Shown in pieces: positions 34,958 through 47,078 of a DNA stretch of 64,000 bases. A model generated the notes under the pieces. The model saw nothing but the letters and a program-made list of their open reading frames with translations. It did no database searches and was not told the origin of the DNA. The translations under genes were made by a program, and so were the position numbers. The stretch's first letter is position 1, and each line of letters begins with the position of its first letter. Source of the stretch: Aralia elata (lineage: Eukaryota > Streptophyta > Magnoliopsida > Apiales > Araliaceae); assembly GCA_034770075.1 (NCBI GenBank), contig CM068384.1, positions 39,405,182 through 39,469,181 of the forward strand, in the 5' to 3' direction.

Positions 34958-37900
34958 ATAGAACCGCTTCACCGAGTCGGAATTAAGGGGTTGTGGAAAC
35001 ACCTCCCCATCCATTTCTTGCAGTATGAGGGCTCCTCCGGACAGCACTTTCTTAATCACAAAAGGCCCCTCCCAGTTCGGGGCAAACTTCCCTTTGGCTT
35101 CGTCTTGACAAGGCATTACTCTCTTTAACACTAGGTCACTTTCTTTGAATTTTCGAGGCCTTATCTTCTTGTCATATGATCGAGAGATCCTTTGCTGATA
35201 TAACTGACCGTGCAACACAGCGGCCACCCTCCTTTCATCAATTAGGGCCAATTGGTCGTACCGACTTTGTATCCAATCCTCCTCGTTTATCTGAGCATCA
35301 ATCAAGATTCTGAGGGACGCCATCTCAACCTCAACTGGCAGAACTGCTTCCATTCCGTATACCAGAGCGTACGGGGTTGCCCCTGTAGAAGTACGTACCG
35401 ACGTTCTGTACGCCAGCAAGGTGAGAGGTAGCAAATCCGGCCATCCCCGATGATTAGCGGACATTTTCGCCATGATCTTCTTGATATTCTTATTTGCAGC
35501 TTCCACTGCCCCATTCATCTTAGGACGGTAAATGACAGAATTGAGGTGTTTGATCTTAAACTGGTCGCATAATCCCTTCATGAGGGTATTGTTCAAATTC
35601 TTGGCATTGTCGGAGACTAAAACCTCAGGTTGCCCGTATCGGCAGATGACATTATTCCTGATGAAACCGACGATGATCTCCTGAGTTACTTTGGGGAAGG
35701 AAGCTGCTTCTACCCATTTAGTGAAGTAATCGATCATGGCGAAGATGAATCGGTGGCCGTTGCTTGCTTTGGGCTCTATTGGTCCGATCACATCCATACC
35801 CCACATTGAGAATGGCCAAGGGGAGGTCATACAGTGCAGTTCATTGGGGGGCGCATGGATAACATTACCGTGCGCCTGGCATTGGTAACACCGTTTGACG
35901 TGATCATCACAGTCGGCTTTCAGCGTCAACCAGTAATGCCCCGTTCTCAAAATCTTCTTGGCCAGCATCGGCCCACTCATGTGTGGCCCACACACTCCAC
36001 CATGTACCTCGTCCATAATCTTTTGGGCCTGTGTTTCATTTACACATCGTAGCAACCCCAAATTGGCATCCCTTTTGTACAGTGAATCTCCGCTCAGATA
36101 AAATTTCATTGCCATCTTTTGAATTCTCAACCTCTCCGCTCGGCTGGCTTGGTCGGGAATGGATCTATCCCTCAGATATTTCCTTATGTCGTGATACCAA
36201 GGCTGCTTTGGCAGAACCCCCTCGTCCGATAGTACCGCCACGTGCTCCTCGTATGCCGGGGCGTTCTGCACTGCTATCTCTATATGTGGAACGTTCCTGC
36301 TCTTGATTGTGTGGACTAGAGAAGCTAAAGTCGCCAATGCATCGGCGAAATCATTCCGTCCCCGGGGGATGTGTCGGAAAGCGATATCTTCGAAATCTTG
36401 CATCAGTTGGATAACACAACGGTGGTATGGAAGCAACCGGAGCTCTTTAGTGCTGTACACCCCGATCGCTTGTCTGATTACCAGCTCCGAATCCCCGAAC
36501 ACTGCTAACCTTTTCACCCCCATATCGCGAGCCAAACGGAGTCCCAATATACATCCCTCATACTCAGCTGTGTTGTTTGAGTTACTGAACTGTAATTTAG
36601 TGGCTACGGGGTATTGCTCTCCTGTGATAGAGACCAGGACTGCTCCGGCTCCTGCCCCCTCCGCATTCATGGCACCATCAAAATACAATTTCCAGAACTG
36701 CCCCTCGTCATCCTCTCTCGCGCGCAATATCCAGAATACGTCTTCGCCCGGCAAAGGAGTGTCTAAAGGCTCCATTCCCCCTGATGGCGCTTCTGCCAAT
36801 TGATCTGCAATTCCCTGCCCCTTCATGGCTTTCTGAGTTACGTATACAATGTCGAACTGCTGTAAGATTAACTGCCATCTTGAAAGTCGACAGTTCAGCA
36901 TGGGCCGTTCAAAGATGTATTTCAGGGGATCCATCCTTGATATCAGGTACGTGGTGTGCCCATGGAGATAATGCTGTAATCTCATTGCAGCCCAAGCCAA
37001 AGCACAACAGGTCCTTTCGATAGGGGTGTAATTCTGTTCACATCGGCTAAATCTCTTGCTGAGGTAATAAATGGCCTGCTCTTTGCCTGATTCATTCTTC
37101 TGCCCCAGCATACAGCCCATCGCAATGTCATTGACTGATATATACATGAATAGAGGGATCTCATCCTTCGGGGGTACCAGCACGGGTGATTCCGTCAGCT
37201 GCTTCTTAATGATCTGAAAGGCTTCCTGGCATTGCTCATTCCATTCTTGGGAGACATCTTTTCTTAACAGCTTGAAAATTGGCTCGCACGTGGTTGTCAA
37301 ATGGGATATGAAGCGGCTGATGAAATTTATTCTTCCCAGAAATCCTCTTATTTCCTTTTCAGTGCGGGGTGCCGGCATATCCACAATGGCCTTAATCTTG
37401 GCCGGATCCAACTCGATGCCACGATCACTAACCAGGAATCCCAAAAGTTTGCCCGATTGCACTCCGAAAGCACACTTTGCCGGATTGAGCCTTAAATTAT
37501 ATTTTCTGAGCCGGTCAAATAACTTTTGGAGATGGGTCAAATGATCAGATTCTACCTTTGACTTCACGATAATGTCATCCACGTAGACCTCTATCTCCTT
37601 GTGCATCATATCGTGGAACAGGGCCATCATAGCTCTTTGATAAGTAGCCCCTGCATTTGTGAGACCGAAAGCCAACCGTCTATAGCAGAAAGTGCCCCAA
37701 GGGGTGATGAAGGCTGTTTTCTCCCGGTCCTCCTCTGCCACCATTATCTGATGATACCCCGCAAAGCAATCAACGAAAGAGTACATCTCGTATTGGGCTG
37801 TGTTATCCACCAATATGTGTATAAACGGTACTGGGAAATTATCCTTGAGACTGGCCTTGTTCAGATCTCTATAGTCAACACATACCCTCACCTTTCCTCC

Positions 37901-38002
37901 AGGCTTAGCCACTGGGACCACATTGGACAACCATTCTGGGTAGGTGGACACCATGATGATTCCAGCCCTGAACTGTTTGATGATCTCCTCCTTTACCTTC
38001 AA
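34892..38002 (-). CDS. pol: Gypsy G reverse transcriptase-dual RNase H-integrase polyprotein
   Basis: 1036 codons are open. RT occupies about residues 1-240 with YVDD at 140-143. A first RNase H-like domain (about 285-405) lacks clear catalytic residues (YISVNDIAMG), as is usual for the tether-like domain in this lineage. A second, archaeal-type RNase H (about 437-560) keeps D442, E480, D504 and D554. Integrase follows: zinc segment with CYQC near 705-708, then D737, D798 and E834, a DD35E-type spacing. A 33-T tract (34923-34955) encodes a poly-Lys run after the natural-looking RFYA end. The true N-terminus lies upstream: RT homology begins before the first Met, across a frameshift near 38030. 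The product would copy RNA and integrate cDNA. Confidence 0.9.
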
Positions 38003-38025
38003 GCTCCATTCCGGTTTTAGCTTTC

Positions 38026-38439
38026 TTAGTTTTTGCTTGACGGGGGCTTTTTGAAACCTTCCTTGATGGGCAGCTGGTGTACCACAATGTCGGTGGATAA
38101 TCCGATCATGTCCTCATGAGACCAGGCGAACACATCCTCATACTGGCGTAGCAATTTGGTCATTTCTACTTTCTGGTTAGGGGTCAGGTCTGTCCCGATC
38201 TTGAGCTCTTTGGGTTGGTCAGGGGTTCCGATATTTATGGTGATGGTTTGGTCTAAGTTGGGTTTGGGTTTATCCTCGACCCACCCTTTGATCTCGTCAG
38301 GCGCGTCATCGTAATCTGTCTCGTCCTGCTCAATACCCATCAAATCGAAATCCAGCTCGATATCAAAATCATAGTCATCATTCAAATTTGAGGGATCGCT
38401 TGTTAAGCAAGGAATACTCAAATTGGGTACACCTGACAT
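38026..38439 (-). pseudogene. pol: Gypsy G protease-RT linker segment
   Basis: The frame contains an acidic stretch (DDYDFDIELDFDLMG) and the conserved pre-RT block LTPNQKVEMTKLLRQYEDVFAWSHEDMIGL. It ends with a frameshift relative to the RT frame near 38030. It begins at ATGTCAGG, which could be an intron acceptor rather than a true start. Confidence 0.7.
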
Positions 38440-38604
38440 TGAAACAAAATACTGTCATATATATAATTCATCTTTCCACAATGGTCGCTCTTAAAATAAC
38501 ATGACAAACTAACATAGTTATGCAAAATATAAAATAAAGAACCAAAACTGGTAGACATTCATCCCCCACTCTCCGGGGTCTACCACCCCGACACCGTGGT
38601 TTAC
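38433..38604 (-). other. Candidate intron between protease and RT of G
   Basis: On the minus strand AAGG|GTAAAC at 38604 could be a donor, and TTTGTTTCAATGTCAG ending at 38433 an acceptor; the ~172 nt between is AT-rich and non-coding. Ogre elements are known to have an intron here. The simple join is out of phase by one base, so this is tentative. Confidence 0.35.
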
Positions 38605-40857
38605 CCTTGTCTGGATATTATTGGCTCCATCGTCCAGTTATCGGTGGTCAGATCAGCCGGGATGCGACATATGACAGGCGGCTGCGCACCAGAGACTTCC
38701 TTGACGACTACCGCCACATCGTATCGGTCCTCCCTCATAGCCTTGTTAGGGATAACTAACCCTGCCCAATCGATGACAGGCATACTCTGTTGGGCTCCCG
38801 ACGTTGTGGCCGTATCCTTCCCCTCTCCAATGTTTATTGATGGTCCAGAGATATAGCATTTGGTTTCGAACTGCTGCATGACCTCCCGCAGGAAACTCTT
38901 CCTTTTGACTGACTCATCATCCGCAGGAGTCAATTTTTTACCTTCTAATTCGGACACGGGCTTGTCCGTCCTTTGTTCATTGTGGACCTTCGGCATTAGG
39001 ATTCCGGTCGATCGAAATGGGGTCTCCCTTTGAGAGTGTTTCCGCTCTATGCCTCCATGATATCCCAACCCTGCCCTGCCTGTCTGGTTGGGCAGTTGAA
39101 TAGGCGTGGAAATTCCTTGGCTGTCTTTTCCCAACCCCTGCCCAGGTTGAAACTTCATCTTCATCATTTCTCTAGCAACGAAGGTGAGCTCAGGGGAGGC
39201 TTTCGATTTTATGACTGGCGCTCCCAGACCTCTATAGTGGGGAGTGCTGATTTCGAGTGCTTGAAAACTGGCAGGCGCCGCGGATTCGTCCACATTGATT
39301 ACTGGCAGACCATTCTTGGACGGGAACGGGTCATTACGCTCTGCGGAGATTGTTACCAATACCAGATTCCCGCTGACGATGAACTTGATTTGTTGGTGTA
39401 GTGTAGAGGGAACTGCCCCGGCCATATGTATCCATGGTCTTCCCAATAACATGTTATAACTGGCCGAGATATCCAATACCTGAAAGGAAATATCGAAAGT
39501 ACACGGCCCTATCTCCACGGGCAACTCTATTTCTCCCAATGGTATCCTTCCGGGATCCATCGAAGGCTCGCACCACCACGTGACTGGCCCGCAAGCGCTT
39601 GGGATTAATGTTCATTTTTCTCAGTGTACTGAGGGGACAAATATTCAGTGCTGATCCCCCATCAATCAATACCCCATTCATGACATACCCTGATGAGATC
39701 ACTGCGATGTGCAGCGGTCTCCGATGCCCCCTTCCCTCTTTCGGGATATCATCATCTGTGAATGATAGCACATTGTTCTCTAGCAGATGATCCACTAGGC
39801 GGCCGAAACTTTCTTGGCTAATTGTCTTGGGGATGTGAGCCTCCCCTAGGACTTTGGCCAAGATTCTGCAGTGGTCGCTGGATGATAACACCAAATCCAT
39901 GATCGACGTTAGAGTCGATTCCCCGCTCACTGCCTTGATCCCCCTTACTTCAGGATGATCCATCCTTTCCAAGAACTCCACGGCTTTCTCCTCGGATATC
40001 CTCTCGTTCTCCTTTCTCTGACTCTCGAGGACTCTTCCAGGAAGATACAAGGGATTCCCTCTTGATGTTACGGAAGCACAACTGGCCGCCTCCTCTAATA
40101 CACCCCCGTAGTTCCACGGTACTGTTTTTAGATTGCAAATAGGGATCTGTGGTCTTGCTGCGATGATGAGAGGTTTTGGAGCCGCTAACTTGATAGGCCC
40201 CCCTGTGATACTCCGGCTTGCACCCGTCAACCTAATCGGTGCCCCTTGCATATTCTCCGGACTACCCGTCATGCCAACCATCTCATAAATCCCTGTCATA
40301 TAATTTCGCCTTGGCGGTCCTTCGGTTTCGATGGCTTCCACCATATTGACCCCTCCCCCATCATGCTTCGGCAGGGGATTGATTTTAACATTTGGCGGCT
40401 CGGGCTGTTCCACCACGATCTCCCCGCTATCAATCATGTTTTGAATTATGTGTTTCAGCGTCCAACATTCCTGAGTGTCATGACCCGGGGAACCCGAATG
40501 ATATGCACATTTTTTACTGGGGTCAAATTTTCTTCCCTTCGGGTCACATGGTGGTGCCAAATCGACAATCTTCCTCTGTGATATCAATATTGCCAAAATC
40601 TGCTCAAGAGGATCCCCAAGCGGGGTGAATACCCGCCTCTGTGTGGTCTCAAACCTCCTTCGTCCGTCCGTTCTGGGATTATCAAAATTGGGTTGCCGGG
40701 GCGGCACAAATCTCTGTATTTGTACAGGAGGGCTATTCTCCACTTTCCTGGATGATCCCTGCAGCACGAGAGAGACATCTTCCTCTTTTCGCTTTTGGGG
40801 CCTGCGGGAAGTACTGCCATAAATTCCCACTTTGGATTTGTTCCGCAGCCGTTTCAA
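38601..40857 (-). pseudogene. gag-pro: Gypsy G gag C-terminus and aspartic protease, frameshifted
   Basis: From 40857 the frame includes a knuckle-like CAYHSGSPGHDTQEC segment and, near its end, the protease motif GVLIDGGSALNICPL (DGG in place of DSG/DTG). A frameshift near 39555 moves homology into the frame 39560-38601, which carries SYNMLLGRPWIH and the glycine-rich FQPGQGLGK segment. Gag would bind RNA, and the protease would cut the polyprotein. Confidence 0.8.
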
Positions 40858-41783
40858 GAGCTGTGAAGTCCCGGATTTTACCCGATTTCAACCCCATATC
40901 CACCATTTCTCCGTGTTTTATCATCTCGGCGAAAGGTCTTCCAATCCCTGATATGACCCGCTCATAATAAGGTGCTTCCTGTATATCCACAAAGGTCATC
41001 ACCATCTCTGACTCACTCATTGGAGGATTCACTTGTGCGGGCCATACCCCTCCATCGTTGGGCATAGTCCCTGAAGGTTTCCCTTGGTTGCTTCTTGATT
41101 TTTGTCATTTGATATCTATCAGGGGCCATCTGTGCCTGAAAGCTATACTGTGTCAGAAAGGTATGGGCCAACTCCTCCCAATTATGAATCCGGGCATTAT
41201 CGAGACGGGCATACCAGATCCTCGCCTCCCCCGTCAAGCTTTTCTGGAATAATTGCATCCTTAATCCTTCGTCTTCCGCATAGGACCCCAGTTTCTCCAA
41301 TATATATTTTCAGGTGAGTGTAAGGATCCCCTTTCCCATTGTATTTCTCGAATTCGGGATCTTAAATTTCTCTGGATATCTGGTTCCGGGGAATACACAC
41401 AAATCTGCATAATTAACCCTACCCAAGGAGCCTATGCCCTTTAGAGATTGGATGGTCTCCTCCATCTGCTTCATTTTCCTGCGAAGGTCATCAGTATCTC
41501 CCTCCTCTGGAATTGTGATTACTGTCTTGTTGAGGGCAGGAATGACCTTTGGGAGGATCGGCTCGTCCTTAAGCTGATGTTGGTTATTTTTAAATAGGAT
41601 TGCATCATCCTTAGGAGGATTCTGGTCACCCCCTGGCGGTGGTACATTGTGCGGTCCCTAGTTTGACGGATCCTGTCTGATTAAGAACTGCTCTTTTAGC
41701 ATTGTGGCCATTTCCATCATCTGCTTCCTAAAGTCATCAAACTCTTCTCGAGATACAGAACTATGATTGGGGAGATCAGCCAT
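40733..41783 (-). pseudogene. gag: Gypsy G gag N-terminal and core, multiple lesions
   Basis: The likely start is the ATG at 41783 (MADLPNHSSVSREEFDDF). A TAG occurs in frame at 41658-41660. Frameshifts near 41340, 41310 and 41060 follow. The core LTGEARIWYARLDNARIHNWEELAHTF…RETFRDYAQRWRGMA is a typical retrotransposon gag domain. Its continuation lies in the frame 41065-40733 and then shifts again near 40800. Confidence 0.78.
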
Positions 41784-42557
41784 TTCAGAGTTAGAGACCT
41801 GGGCTTTCTTAGACTGCGAACGGGTTTGAGGAGCAATCCTGCAGGCAAACGGTTCGAAGTTTCAGTCTTGGGCAATGAAAGGATGCGGATGCATGCTAAA
41901 GCTGTAAATTTTTTGTGTTTTGGGGTTTTTTTTTAATCTTTCCCTGCAAAAGAGAAAGTTAGTAGTCTTTTAGTGCAATAACAAATGCTAAACATGACTT
42001 TATTATGCTTCCCCAGCTGTTTCCTGCAAAACATGGAGGTCAGTATTCTCTTTTGACAACAGGGGAGGTATATATGAAATGGGATCATGACATTTTATAC
42101 GCTTGAACGTAAAAAGGGCATGAAGAGACTTTTCCTGCGTTGGGTTTATCAGAGGCTGACCTACCCTAGGGTTACTCTCACGGGCTTTTCGGCATGAAGG
42201 TTCCCAAATCTTCGCAATCTACTCGTTTGAGCCCTTTCGATTGGAGCGGATTTGAGTGGTGCGTTTCCTGAGCCATCTCCGGGGAGCAGCCCCATCGAGT
42301 CCAGTAATAAGCAACCGACGGGTTCGCCTCAGGAGGAGGTACTCTCTCAACATACATTCACATTCATCGTCCTCACCGCATGCAAATGATTACTTTGAAG
42401 TAAAGAAAAACCCATTCAATCATTCATTCATTGGACAACAACACACATTTACACAACAATAAATAAAAGACGTCAAAATGTCATACGCACATACACAATT
42501 ATAAATTTTAAAGGATAGGATAGCATCAAGATTCGAATGCGGCTTAAGCCCTTTAAT
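41784..42557 (-). other. 5' leader of gypsy G
   Basis: 780 bp between PBS and gag without a convincing ORF. The extra upstream ORF described for large Ogre elements is therefore absent. Confidence 0.6.
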
Positions 42558-42576
42558 GTCCCCAGCAGAGTCGCCA
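42558..42576 (-). promoter_or_regulatory. Primer binding site of gypsy G (tRNA-Arg type)
   Basis: The minus strand TGGCGACTCTGCTGGGGAC lies two bases after the LTR end. It is close to the complement of plant tRNA-Arg (ACG), whose 3' end I recall as …CCCCAGTGGAGTCG plus CCA. Two mismatches are visible in the middle. Confidence 0.75.
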
Positions 42577-42578
42577 GC

Positions 42579-44717
42579 TGTCGACGCCGGGTTGAATCGC
42601 TTAACGCGGGGGTTGTAACCCTTTCCAATTTTAGCCTTTTTATTAGATGATTTTTTGGAAAAAGGTCGGCATTAATGTCGACGGGGTTTTTAAAGATTGT
42701 TTTTATGATGAGCCAATTTAACCAGAGTCGCCAGTTGGTATATTTGAAATGGATGTACCAACTCATCCGAGTTTTCGTTTTTATAAATCGCTGGCTCATA
42801 TGTGACTCCGAATTAATTGGTCTGCGAATCGAGATTCATAGAGTTCGGGGGCTTGCTTAAGTGAGGGGAAGGTGTTAGGCACCCCTCGACTTCCGTGAAG
42901 CACGGTTACCGCAATCTTGATGCTTTCCTATCCTTTAATTCATGAAATGTGTGTGTGCGCCGCGTGTGTGTGTGCCTATGTAAATGTTATGGGTGAGTTT
43001 GCATAAAAGAATCATTTGGATTTTTTAGGGAAAATTGTGTTTTTTCTTTTGAGAATGCCTTAGAATGTCCATGGCTTCGGCTTAAAACGAGAAAGCTTTA
43101 TGAAAAAGGATTGATTTTATTTGGCAAAAACTATGAGATTTTCCTTAGGTGTCGTTTTGGCAAAACAAGAGTTTTAAACCTTCGTAAAAATAGGAATCGA
43201 AATCTATACGTTGCTTTCATAAAATGATGGGCAACTTCTAGGATATCTTTCACCCTACGCACCAAGATTTAATAAAACGTTGTTTTATTTTTATAAAACC
43301 ATTTTTGTGACGTTTGAAAACGGCTTTCTTTAGCCTTCTCGTTTAATAGAAACCGACATTCATTAACACCTCCAATTTTTTAACTACGTGATGCTAACCT
43401 CCTAGTTTGCTTGATTTTAAGGAAAAACCTTCCTCGTTTAATCTTTGAAATCATTTTTTTCGTGTTCCGAAATCCAATCAAGCATAAACACGCGTCGGGG
43501 ATATTCATGGGCATGTAAGCCATCAAAATAACCCCAAACGCCCACAATCACAAGTTTCACTATTTCGGAGCCTTAAACGCGATTATCGCCTTGGCGTCGT
43601 TTTAAGGCCCGACGATTACATATTTACAATAACGGATACATCCACCCGATTACATACATTCAAAAATGTCCATCATCGGATTTGGACCACGGGGTCGCAT
43701 TCCTAGGCTCACATCCGAACTTATTGCACAACCACCAAATGGATATAACGAAAATAATCAACAACGGGATGCCTAACATTCTAGGACATCTTACAATGAC
43801 GATTGAAATACATTACGAATGATACATTACCATAATAGTTAAAATTTGCACCAAACGGATATCATCGGGCTATTAGGGGGAATTTCATTCCGATGAGACC
43901 CTCACTAATAGTCCCTAACCCATGGCATCACAATAATATGTAAGAAAAAACTACATTTAAGGTAATTTGGATGACCAAAAGCTCAACAAAATAGCATAAC
44001 AAAATGCTAAGAACAAAGGGTTTTTTACCTTGCAATTAATCTCCACAATATGTATGAATTTGTGTATTGAGTAGAGTAGAAAATATGAGATATAATCTCA
44101 CAAAATAGGTACAATTTCTTACTATTTCTCACTCTTTTCTCTCTTAATTTTTGCTGTTTTCTTCCTATTTTTCTTCCTCTCCCCGAACAGCTACTGCTAG
44201 CTGAATTCTTCTCTTTTTCTTCCTGTATGCGAACTGGCCTAATATAGCACTGCCAAGGGCAGCCGCAGATCTATCTGCGGCTGGCCGCAGATAGATCTGC
44301 GGCTGGCCCTTGGTTTCTCTCCCCCCCAGCCGCGCTCGAGTCCCGTGCGCTTCGAGTCCCGTGCTGCCTCGAGTTCCGTCCTTGGCCGCGAATTGATCTG
44401 CGGCTAACTGTGCTGATTTTCTCGTTTTCCGTGCCTCGTCTCGATTTTCGTGTCGTACCGTTGGTTTCCGCTGACGGGTTTGCGCTCGGCAGTCCGGAAC
44501 CCGTCGGGAAACGTGCCACGTCATCTGGGCAAGCACAGTGATCAGTAACTGACTCTCGACATTCGTTTGTTGTCGTGTCGGCTTCAATATCATCCCGTCG
44601 TGGTGGTTTTGAGGGTTCGTCTTTACGTCCACCCTTTATTCTCGTGTGCCGGGTCAATTGACGATTTTACCCTCCTGTCAGGGTTAGTATAGGAAATGCA
44701 AAAATCGGGTGTCTACA
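42579..44717 (-). repeat. 5' LTR of gypsy G (2139 bp)
   Basis: It is collinear with 30340-32468. Differences are mainly homopolymer lengths and a few short changes, for instance near 43072 and 44190. The inverted repeat recurs at 44253-44313 without change in its arms. Confidence 0.9.
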
Positions 44718-46520
44718 GTATGCACACAAGCCAATCATATTTGATATGATGTAGCATATACTTTGTAATCTTATTCGGTTATTAAAGGCATTTTACTTTA
44801 TCTGCATGGTGCTGTTATATTAAATGTGATAAACCCATAGTTTTGAGCAATGCTTTTAGAATCATGACGGTGATCATGCTAATGAGATCTAAATTCTAGA
44901 TAGCTCACAAACTAAAATCATTCCTAATCGTTGGATTACTAAAAAGGGGATTAGTGAATCCGGATAGATTAGTACATTCGTTGCTTGCTCTTACGAAGAG
45001 GATAATTGATCTCATAATCATTTGTGTAGAGACACTAAAGCAAGTATGTAGGTGCTTATTGGAGAATAAGTTCACTGAACGTGGCTCGCTAAGGAATACC
45101 TAATGGAGTTTTACTCGCCTGTCAATAGGAATTCCTCTAGTGATAGTAGTACAAGTGATCCTTGGACTTGAGATCGTCATAGTATCTTGTGTATGATGAG
45201 TTATACTTTGACATGTCTCTTAAGACCTTTAGGGTATATCAAAGGGTGTGATTGGGTATAACAAGTTGTACATGGAGATAGGTGAATGATCAACAAAGAA
45301 TCTACCACTTCTAGTAAAAGGAGAGAATGTCCTATGTGATTCGATAAATGACGACTCAGAAGTCTTTGGCCAAAGCAGAATTAAATTAGAAAGGAGTTTC
45401 TAATTTGCATTAATCAGAGTTGTGCATTTCAGAATCGAAATACATATAATTAAATAAAATAATACTTGATAGTAATTCCATGTGTTATATTTAATTGGGA
45501 CATTGTATGGTAGAAGGATTGAATTGTACGGTAACTATTCACTGAAAGGTTCTTTTATGATTAATGTTGAAATCTATATTATTTGGAAAGTCGTTGATCG
45601 CTAAGGGGGCTTACCCTTATTGTAAAATAAATATTATTTATCTAAATGAATTAAATAGTTTAATTTATTTATTTAAATAAGATTAGAATTGTTCTAATTG
45701 ATTTATTCACAACCGGTTTAATATGGAGAACCTAAAGGGTCACACCACAAAAGGAAAATATTTATTTAAGAAGTAAATGGCATAATTGTAATAATTAGTT
45801 AAGTGTATTTAATTTAATCTATGGAGATAGAATAAATTAAATAGCTTAATATTTATTATTTAATATTTTAAAAATATTAAATATAAATTAATAAGAGGAG
45901 TCTTATTATTATTATTATTACTATTACTATTATTTAATTTCTAATAGGGATTGAGAATTAATTAATAGAAGTACTCTCTCATAAATTCCTAATTGGATTA
46001 GGAGTTTAATTAATTAAAGGAGTTTAATTAAAATAAAAATCCTAATCCTAAATAGTTTAGGAGGGTTCCCTATATCTATAAATAAGAGGAGTCTTATCAT
46101 GATTTGGGGTTAGACAATTTACACACTCTTCCATGAGAATTGGAGAGAGAGAGTACTTGCAATTTCTATAGAGATAGAAACTAGGGTTTTGCCAACACCC
46201 ATCTTCTTGAATAACTATTATTCCTTGGTGGATCACCTCTAGAGGCCAAACACTTGGGTGGCTAACGTTGATCAAAGGAAGGAATCTCATTGGTGAAATT
46301 CAAGGAGAACGCGAAGGATTTGGAGGCGAACTCGTACCTGTGGAAGCATGGTTCTACAAGGGTATGATTCCCATACTTTATCTCTTTCGTTTAATTGATA
46401 ATTGTGCACATGGATGATCATGGTGATGGTTTGTATGAAAAATTTTAAAATCCATTTTATCGCGCTTCCGCACTATTTATGTAATTTGATTGCATGTTCG
46501 CACTATATACAAACCTAATA
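44718..46520 (+). repeat. 5' LTR of copia C, main part
   Basis: It resumes GTATGCACACAAGCC after gypsy G and ends CCTAATA at 46520, so the final CA has become TA. The TATA box CTATAAATAAG is at 46076-46086. By eye it differs from the 3' LTR at roughly twenty sites in the first ~750 bp and fewer after that. Confidence 0.88.
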
Positions 46521-46521
46521 G

Positions 46522-46534
46522 TGGCATCAGAGAC
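46522..46534 (+). promoter_or_regulatory. Primer binding site of copia C, mutated
   Basis: TGGCATCAGAGAC is the family site TGGTATCAGAGCC with two substitutions. As it follows the LTR in the usual position, it is the degenerate PBS. Confidence 0.75.
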
Positions 46535-46636
46535 TAACCTTGTGCTAATTATCAATTATTGTGATTCCATGTATGTATGGTATGCGATTGGGTCGATTTT
46601 CTGGGCAAAGGAAAAAAAAATTCGAACTCTGCTACG

Positions 46637-46758
46637 CGGAGCGGCCGCGCCGCTTCCAGTTCATTCTGGAGCGCGGCCGCGCCCGAACCCAGAAATCGTT
46701 TCTGGGGGTGCAGCACGGCCGCGCCGCTCCTAGTTCATTTTAGAGCGCGGCCGCGCCG
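46637..46758 (+). repeat. GC-rich double-hairpin module in leader of copia C
   Basis: The layout is hairpin 1 (CCAG-TTCATT-CTGG, flanked by GCGGCCGC on both sides), hairpin 2 at 46688-46706 (CCCAGAAA-TCG-TTTCTGGG), then a second hairpin 1 with GCGGCCGC flanks. Stem 2 is longer and perfectly paired here compared with copia A. Confidence 0.8.
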
Positions 46759-46865
46759 GTCTGCAGGATTTGAATTTTTTTTTATTTTGCTTTTATTTAT
46801 TTTCGATTAAGATAAAAGGTTTATTTTAATTGGAATATGATTAAAATTAAAAGTTTTATTTTAAC

Positions 46866-47078
46866 TTGGAATAGGATTCCATGTTTCCTAGAATAAAGGA
46901 GTTTATTCACATATAGAATAGGATTCCATGTTTCCTAAAATAAAGGAGTTTATTCACATATGTAATAGGATTCCATGTTTCCTAGAATAAAGGAGTTTAT
47001 TCACATATGGAATAAGATTCCATGTTTCCTAGAATAAAGGAGTTTATTCACATATGGAATAGGATTCCATGTTTCCTT
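46866..47078 (+). repeat. 47-bp tandem repeat in leader of copia C
   Basis: AGGATTCCATGTTTCC (once AAGATTCC) recurs at about 46873, 46920, 46967, 47014 and 47061, a constant 47-bp step. Each unit also has AATAAAGGAGTTTATTCACATAT. Copia A has only single, diverged versions of these phrases at this place. Confidence 0.88.

Larger units (their letters stand above)
30340..44717 (-). mobile_element. Gypsy element G (Tat/Ogre-like), minus, ~14.4 kb
   Basis: Complete element: LTRs 30340-32468 and 42579-44717 (TGTCGACGCC…TGTCTACA on plus), PBS, gag, protease, RT with two RNase H domains, integrase, a long 3' region with tandem repeats, and a PPT. GTATG flanks both ends. The dual RNase H and tRNA-Arg-type PBS indicate the Tat lineage (Ogre/Retand group; sublineage is inference). 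LTR copies differ mainly by short indels, so it is the youngest layer of the nest. Gag and protease carry frameshifts; the RT-integrase ORF is open. Confidence 0.9.

Noticed and set aside
46640..46760. GCGGCCGC sites as cloning vector or linker residue
   Set aside because: They lie within a hairpin module that recurs at the same place in copia A, and in B with another palindrome, so they are native.
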